In this document: in pieces, positions 58,435 to 64,000 of the stretch
How the letters are laid out: every line of letters begins with the position of its first letter
Position numbering within the stretch: the first letter of the stretch is position 1
NCBI GenBank assembly: GCA_033032865.1
Contig: JAWHQI010000228.1
Span: 1,612,001 to 1,676,000, forward strand
Source: Dactylorhiza incarnata
Taxonomy: Eukaryota > Streptophyta > Magnoliopsida > Asparagales > Orchidaceae
Length of the DNA stretch: 64,000 nt
Direction: 5' to 3'
Made by a program: the position numbers and the translations under genes
Notes under the pieces: model-generated
What the model saw: only the letters and a program-made list of their open reading frames with translations
What the model was told of the DNA's origin: nothing
Databases searched by the model: none

Positions 58435-60274
58435 GCCCAACAAATTTCCTGATTTGAAGAAGTGTTTAGGTCAACGATAAGTACAATTTGTATTTGATGT
58501 GACATGAGCAGGTTAGAATATCATACACACAAAGCAAAATATGTAAGGATCAAGCAAAAATATCTAAGGCAAATATCGTCGTGCCAGCAAGATGCACACG
58601 ACATTGTAACAACGAGTATCATCGTTGAGGAGACTCATGAAGGATCAAGGCTTATTACAGAGAATAAATTGTATGTCCAGTACTTATCTAATCTCTTTAA
58701 GTACAAAATCACTGAGAAGTACTGGACATATCATCGAATAAGTATGTACGTAGCGCTGAGTCTACTCACAGAGATCAGCAGAAGGATTATGATAGTAATT
58801 GTCAAAATAATATGGACAACACGACGATATCATTTTGTCAGCAAAGTAGACATGACGATACCATTGTAAGATCAAGAAGAATCAACCAAGTCATAGTATC
58901 GTGGTGTTAACAGGTATCACACGACGATATCGTTGAGAAGTCTAGCAAGATGAAGCTCTTTAGAAGACTTGAATTAAGTAATCCAGCTAAGTCGACGACA
59001 TCATCTTAAAGAAGCCCTGTCGTCAAGAAGACTAAGGCAGATCTCACAAAGTCAGTTTGTCGCAGAAGTGTTCCTTATCGTCTGGATGATCCCGATGATA
59101 TCGACGATAAGTCAGGATGCGGGCGATGATATCGACGAGAAGACCTCAAGTCATCAAGAAGTTCACGACAACATCGTTGAGATGACTTCATGTCGTTGTG
59201 AGTGAAAGTGTAGTTTTGGTATCTCATATCGTCGAGATATCCTTCCCAGAAGAAGATTTAAAAAGACTTGAAGGATTGTCCAAGTCCAAGATGGATCAGC
59301 GGGACGATAAGGTCTATCATCGAGATGTTCCTCAAATCATCGAGATCGACTAAGATAATTTGAAATGCGTTGTCTACATTTAATGTCGCTGCCTGATGGT
59401 CCAAATCAGCGCATGCCATTAAGGAATGGGCCTCTGACACTTAAAGTACATCTGAGTAGACTGTTAGATGGCCCCTCACTCATATAAATAAGAATAGTGT
59501 CTACCCTAATTTCAACTAAGAAATTAGAGAATACAGAGAACATTCGACACAATCGAACAGTAATAGCGGCAGAGAAAAGAAGGAACAAATCCCTGAGAAC
59601 AAAACTTTTTTGATCTTTGTTCTCCAAGAATCAGTTATGCAACATCGACTGATAAGCTGTGTTCCAGATTTAAGTAGGGATTGAGGAGAAGCCTGTGCTG
59701 TGAAGAAAAGATCTCTATTGCATTCTCATTATCTCCAGAAGATGTCCTCATCAGGCTTCAGAAGAACTTTACAGTATTCTCTTTACTGTTTATTGAGTTC
59801 TTAAATCTTGTATTTCATTCATTCTTTGTAGGGCTTTTATAAGTCTGAGTTTTATGGTTTTGTGAAAACCTGAGGTAGGATCTGAGTCAGATTTGAGTTG
59901 TAGGGCTTGAGGACTTGAGCTGTAGGGTTCTTGGAACCTGAGGTAAGATCCTAGAAGGATCTGAGTTGTAGGGCTTGGGTCTGAGTTGTAGGGCCTGTGT
60001 TCCTGAGTTGTAAGATCTGTGAAGTAGATCTGAGTTTTGGGGGAGTTTATTGACTCTAGCATACTACTAGATAGGCACAGAGGGACGGTGGAGTACTCTA
60101 GATACATTGTCTAGGGGAACCACTATAAATCACTGTGTGTTTTCTGTGGTGTGCTTCAAGTTTTTATTTATCGCTAAGAAAGAACAGTCACTAAGCAAAA
60201 GAATACTAAAATCTTTGAAACACATTTTCACACCCCCTCCCCTCTAGGTGATTAGACAACATCCTAAACTAACA
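58435..60274 (+). repeat. Co2 3' LTR, main part
   Basis: Continues from 49579 (GCCCAACAAATTTCC...) to CTAACA at 60274. It carries the GACGATATC cluster (58570-59370) and TATA-like CATATAAATAAG (59480-59491). The text ATTCT that follows is the second half of Co2's target duplication. Short ORFs here are on both strands and have no support. Confidence 0.9.
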
Positions 60275-60279
60275 ATTCT

Positions 60280-60959
60280 TTGTTTATATTATTAGAGCTT
60301 ATTCTATACATTGCTAGTATAGACTTATATACTACTGCTAGCTAGGACCACTGCCACCTGCTTGTTTATATCACACACATTTACCTTTCTCTTCATCCTC
60401 CCTGCCCGGTGCCGAGGAGTCGCGGGTGGAGGGGATGAGGAAACTGCTTAGTCTTATAGACAAATGGCCAAATGTGCATTACAAAAAGTGAGCACCAGAA
60501 GGAGAAGACCAACATCCAGAGGGAGGAACATGACACGGTGGCCCAGCCCAGAGTTGGACTCTCAGCAGCTACAGGAAGATCCCGGATTAGATACCATCTC
60601 ACGAATTCCATATTCCATGTTTTCCCCCAGCACTGTGAATTTTGCTTTTGTCTAAGGGATGTGTAGTGAGGATCAGATGTACTGGGCTTAAGACCTTATC
60701 TCTTTTATACCTTTCATTTTAGTACTCTTATTCTATACCACTTATTTATATTTCTCATTTGGACATATTTCTCTATTTTTAATGTTATGTGGACTTGTTT
60801 TTATATTATACTGTGATGTTTGGTTGGCCTGGATGTTTGTATAGCCAGCAAGAACGACGTCTTATGGTGGAGACCTTCTTGTGTGTAGGTGTCACCACAA
60901 GGTGACGGTTTTGGGCGGTAAGACCCAGAAATGTATGTAAATAAAAAAAGGGTCTTACA
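60280..60959 (+). repeat. Gy1 3' LTR, third piece and end
   Basis: Starts TTGTTTATATTATTAGAGC, matching the 5' LTR at about 11842, and ends GGGTCTTACA at 60959 (12520 in the 5' copy). This fixes the right end of Gy1. Confidence 0.92.
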
Positions 60960-61195
60960 TAATGGACTATGCTAGTCTATATTATCGTACTTTTGTGGAC
61001 TACAATTTCAATTTAATGTGATGTGGACTTTAGAATTTTCTTTCCTTTTAAAATTGTGGTTGGCCTGTGATATTTGGAAATTGCCTACAAAATAGGCGTC
61101 CTATGGTGGTTGATAACCAGTGAGTTGGCACTACTGCAAGACGGCTGTTGTGGGCATAAAAATCCCCTTGGTCGTGCTCAATTACCGGGAGGTAG
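60960..61195 (+). repeat. Relic of a related LTR end, plus orientation
   Basis: AATGTGATGTGGACTT, GGTTGGCCTG and CGTCCTATGGTGG follow in the same order as in the last 170 bases of the Gy1 LTR (60780-60950), but strongly diverged. Gy1 may have landed in an older copy of its own family. Confidence 0.5.
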
Positions 61196-61855
61196 AGTTT
61201 TACGAGACATCTGAGGTGGTATTATGCCCAAAACTATCGTCTTACAGTGACACCAACACACGGGTTTATCGCCATCGCAAGACGCCGATTCTTCCTGCAA
61301 GTATGATAACCCAGGCCAACATGAGAAAAGAAGAAACTTAAATAAAGCCAAGTCCATAATCACAATATATATATAAAAAAGGGAAACAAATATGGCCAAC
61401 AATGAGTACAAATGAATGAGTATGGCTTATGCCCGGTACATGTCCAAAAGTAAAGTACAACAATCTCTCACTCTACAACAATGCGGAAGCTAAACAAAAC
61501 TCTCATCAACCTACGGTAAGATGGTTGTAGTGTGCGAAAATGACTCATCAAGTCCTGCCACCCCATCCTACTGGTTGCGTAGCTGCTCTGACTCCTCGTG
61601 CACCTGGTGTTACGGTCACATCTGACCATTAGTCAAAAAGACTATGTTGTTTTGTCCTCGCCTCCCCCTATGAATCCTAGGTACCGGGCGATAGGAAGAA
61701 AATGAGGACAACAAACAGTAGAACAAATGGGTGACGTGGCTCTAACTAGCAAGTATTTATGTAAGAACTACTTTAACATTAAGTACATCTAAGCTAGTAG
61801 TTCTATATAGTTTAGGGTAATAGTTTTAAAATCCCCATTCCTACTAGGCCAGCAT
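61196..61855 (-). repeat. Relic of a related LTR, minus orientation
   Basis: The reverse complement follows the 3' part of the Gy1 LTR: the CCCGGT(A/G)CC...GGAGG block (60400 in Gy1) is at about 61655-61690, and the TGGACTTG...TTATATTGTGAT, CAGGAAGAA...CGTC and GTGTCAC...GACG blocks at 61225-61380. Together with 60960-61195 it forms a tail-to-tail inverted pair. Confidence 0.55.
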
Positions 61856-62005
61856 GAGGATTTTGTCATGACAAGTGTCATGACATAAGGCTAGGTTACC
61901 CAAATTGGCCATAGAATCCTAAGTACAAGATCAAAGCACCTTGGTTTGCATTTAGCAATTTTATGTCACCTAGCCTAGAATCAACCAAAGGAGCTTCAAT
62001 ATGTC
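61856..62005 (+). repeat. Relic of a related LTR start
   Basis: TTTGTCATGACAAG followed by a second TGTCATGACA, then CATTTAGCAATTTTATGTCACC and CTAGCCTAGAATCAACCAA, match the first 150 bases of the Gy1 LTR (17465-17615). It is interrupted near 62005 by the next LTR. Confidence 0.6.
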
Positions 62006-62296
62006 TGAAATTGCACAGTGTGCCTCTGAGTATTCTCTAGGGGGGGGGGGGATAGAGGTTTTAATAGATTCTTTACACTAAATGTGCACACATAATAAAC
62101 TACTTTAATAACTATGCATTCAGCATTACCAATTCGGAATAAAGTAGAATAGAAAATAGTAATCAGTAAACAAAAAATAGTAAAGGGATAGCATAGAAAA
62201 GCAATATAGAAGACACATAAATTTTATAGTGGTTCCTCAAAATGTGGGTACTCCACTCTTCTACCACCTTGGTAAGATTGCACTAACAGTGCCTAA

Positions 62297-62490
62297 GACT
62301 TTTGATAAGGAGACTCTCAGAACCAGCCCTGAGTCTTTTGATTAGAAGACTCTTAGAACCACTGAGTCTTTTGCTAAGGAGACTCTTAGAACCACTGAGT
62401 CTTTTGCTAAAGAGACTCTTAGAACCACTTAGTCTTTTGCTAAGGAGACTCTTAAAACCACTGAATCCTTTGAAGAGGGATTCTTAAGAC
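62297..62490. repeat. 33-bp tandem repeat, about 6 copies
   Basis: GAGTCTTTTG starts recur at 62331, 62364, 62397, 62430 and (diverged) 62463, with a first partial copy at 62298. Each unit can pair GAGTC with GACTC across TTTTGCTAAGGA. The period of 33 leaves one frame open with an 11-residue Leu/Arg repeat; I regard this as a by-product. Confidence 0.88.
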
Positions 62491-63117
62491 TCTTTTACAG
62501 TTGCATATTATGAACAATATAAAAAGAAGAAGAGAATATAATTCTTTAGTTAGAATCCTTTAGCAACTATCTTACTAGAAGTTGTTGCTTCTGTATATTT
62601 CAGGATCTGAATATAATGGACCCTTACATAAGATAGTGATGATTGCAATGGTTATGAGCTTTGATCCTGATATTCTCTGCACTTTAGTTGTCTTGCTGCT
62701 ATATGATGTAGAAGAAGAGGCAGCAAGCTTATTATTTTTGTTTTTCTATACAGAGAAGTTATTCTGCAATTCTGTCTTAGAGAGCTCTAGGAAGAAGAAG
62801 AAAGCAGAATCACTGAGCCTTTATTTTTGTTCCTTCTTCTGAATACGTATTCTTTGTCGAATACTGTTTGATTTCTTTCCACTTCTGTTCTATCCTTTTA
62901 AGGAATATCCATTGGACATTTAGTATTTCCTTCTATTTATGTTTCCCGACCCGTCCATCTGATTTAAATAACTTGCAAGAATGTTTTTTTTGTTCCTCTG
63001 AATTACATCATTCAATTATTTGCAATAATTGAGCCGTTGTAATACTAATTTTATCTTTGAAAAACTTTAGAGAAGGATCAGAAAGGATAGCAGAACACAT
63101 ACTATTTCTGTCTATAT

Positions 63118-63478
63118 TTGACGCTGCGTCGACTTCATTATTCTTCATATCGACGCACCTCTAAGTTATTGTAGAAGCAGCTTAGAATTCCATTTTAGCT
63201 CTGGCTGAACTCAGATGTCAATGTTGCATCGAGTACTTATCGACGTATCTGCCGAGTTGAAGACTTGGACTTGAACTTTATCTTCTGCGTCGAATTGAAG
63301 TCAATGATACGTCGACTTCAAAGATGGCTTCGACAAGATCTTCCTTTTGCATCGATTTCATTTTGACGTTGCGTCGACTTCACTTGATCCATCGACAAGC
63401 AGTCTGAGTTACTTCAACTTTCAGTCAGAGTTGCGTCGACTTCTAGTCGAAGTTGCGTCGACATCTATTCGATGCAAG
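63118..63478. promoter_or_regulatory. TGCGTCGACTTC motif cluster
   Basis: At least eight copies or variants of TGCGTCGACTTC, several facing each other (for example TGCGTCGACTTC...ATCGACGCAC at 63123-63158, and GTCGACTTCTAGTCGAAG near 63434). The core GTCGAC is a palindrome. Position relative to the TATA-like box on the minus strand matches the clusters in the other LTRs. Confidence 0.6.
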
Positions 63479-63658
63479 TTTTAACTCAACGGAATTTGTG
63501 CTTATCTTAAACCTGGTCTTGACACTCTAAGTGAATGTGATATCCTAGGACATCTAATGACCAGATTAACCTCTCTATACAATATGGGTAATACAACATA
63601 GATGATGAAATCACTTTAAAATAATTTATTACATAAATCACAAGGGTTTTTTCCAACA

Positions 63659-64000
63659 ATCAACCTTATTTATCTTTAACAAATTTTACACATAATGTAA
63701 GTGATTTCAAACATACAGTTGAATAAAAGCACAGTAAAAACACAAATACAATAGACAAAAATAAAGGACATTATTGCACAGATGCATAAATCAACATAAC
63801 AAATTTGCAAATGATAATATTGTCTCTCATAGCTATTTCTCCAAGTATTGTTACTGAGATGATATAATAGAAATTCTTCATCTGCAGAATACCCATACTG
63901 ATTCTATTCATGTGGAGAATTTTTACTCTTTCTTGAGAAGACTAGTGGTACCACCATTCTTGGGGCAAGCACCAGAGGCCCATCCCCCTCTTCGTCTATC
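63659..64000 (-). other. Start of another minus-strand element's interior
   Basis: If 62006-63658 is a 3' LTR, this is the post-pol tail of that element; the weak purine run GATAAATAAGGTTGAT (minus) next to the LTR could be a decayed polypurine tract. A minus-strand frame open from the window edge to TAA at 63923 (26 codons, Gly/Lys-rich) is too short to judge. Nothing else is recognisable. Confidence 0.35.

Larger units (their letters stand above)
31814..60274 (+). mobile_element. Co2: pol-less copia-type element with two tandem ORFs
   Basis: 5' LTR 31814-33644, iMet PBS 33647, the C-terminal half of gag (33742-34125 plus 43236-44019, split by Co3), ORF A 44362-46429, ORF B 47124-49346, polypurine tract 49554-49566, and a 3' LTR 49567-49579 plus 58435-60274, split by Co4. 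Flanks are GTTCT (31809-31813) and ATTCT (60275-60279), one mismatch. Once Co3 and Co4 are removed, no protease, integrase or RT remains. It is therefore non-autonomous, but unlike usual non-autonomous derivatives it carries two large related ORFs of its own. Confidence 0.88.
7293..60959 (+). mobile_element. Gy1: Tekay/Del-like chromovirus, interrupted
   Basis: Ty3/gypsy element in plus orientation: 5' LTR 7293-12520, gag-pol 12711-17340, and a 3' LTR in three pieces (17424-18784, 28827-31813, 60280-60959). The two LTR copies align colinearly across both breaks, which proves the nesting: the base after each insertion continues exactly where the other LTR copy predicts. The 3' LTR starts TGTAACATCC, preceded by a decayed polypurine tract, and ends GGTCTTACA. 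LTR length is about 5 kb. The chromodomain trace and domain order (PR-RT-RH-INT-CHD) place it among chromoviruses. The first 41 bases of the 5' LTR are missing at the TRG junction, so its target duplication cannot be checked. Confidence 0.9.
62006..63658 (-). repeat. Copia-type LTR, minus orientation
   Basis: The left end has the G-tract (62041-62052) followed by GATAGAGGTTTTAATAG, like the U5 ends of the copia LTRs above. The right end reads TTTTTTCCAACA, like theirs. A TATA-like ACATAAATAGA (minus) is near 62932-62942, with a motif cluster upstream of it (63118-63478). No sister LTR is in the window, so both ends are estimates. The ORFs at 62302-62487 and 62582-62842 are unsupported. Confidence 0.5.

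Noticed and set aside
62302..62842. Leu/Arg repeat protein and an 86-codon frame at the right edge
   Set aside because: The first is the 33-bp repeat read through, and both are antisense inside an LTR.
62582..63000. Possible host gene between the LTR relics
   Set aside because: The LTR-like ends, TATA-like box and motif cluster explain the stretch; no splice-consistent gene structure was visible.

Overview
This window is nuclear DNA of a seed plant, almost certainly an angiosperm with a large, retrotransposon-rich genome. I see no host gene, rRNA, tRNA or organellar DNA. Every gene-like frame that can be supported belongs to an LTR retrotransposon, and nearly all are broken by stops or frameshifts. 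I cannot name the species. Working labels: TRG (gag-only Ty3/gypsy element), Gy1 (chromovirus), Co1-Co4 (Ty1/copia elements, SIRE/Maximus-like by layout) and a solo copia LTR.

Layout. 1-1388 is probable LTR/UTR sequence of an unidentified element, starting with a cluster of palindromes. 1389-4547 is a tandem array of a 95-bp unit (about 33 copies). 4747-7292 on the minus strand holds the 5' half of TRG: a gag pseudogene, a primer binding site matching tRNA-Phe, and a GC-rich LTR. TRG abuts Gy1 41 bases inside Gy1's 5' LTR. Gy1 is a Tekay/Del-like chromovirus with LTRs of about 5 kb (7293-60959). Its gag-pol (12711-17340) is decayed and carries a 103-base GT...AG segment whose removal restores the reading frame.

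Gy1's 3' LTR has been split twice. Co1 (18785-28821, target duplication AGATC) itself carries a solo LTR (26006-27639, target duplication GGAAC). Co2 (31814-60274, duplication GTTCT/ATTCT) carries Co3 inside its gag (34126-43235) and Co4 inside its 3' LTR (49580-58429, duplication ACAGT). To the right of Gy1 lie inverted relics of the same LTR family and another minus-strand copia-type LTR (about 62006-63658).

How the parts work together. Co3 and Co4 have the full copia order gag-protease-integrase-RT-RNase H. Co1 has lost protease and integrase by a clean internal deletion. Co2 has no polymerase at all: it keeps the end of gag and two tandem, diverged copies of a long ORF (A 44362-46429, B 47124-49346). 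Each copy has its own TATA-like box, and B also has a motif cluster like the one in Co2's LTR. TRG has only gag. Co1, Co2 and TRG would need enzymes supplied by other elements.

The strongest cross-window pattern is regulatory. In the copia LTRs and the TRG LTR, a cluster of short, dyad-symmetric, family-specific motifs lies just upstream of a TATA box. In Co1, Co3 and Co4 related palindromes also recur at one conserved place inside gag and again after pol. Gy1 instead has a dense cluster of W-box cores (TTGAC C/T).
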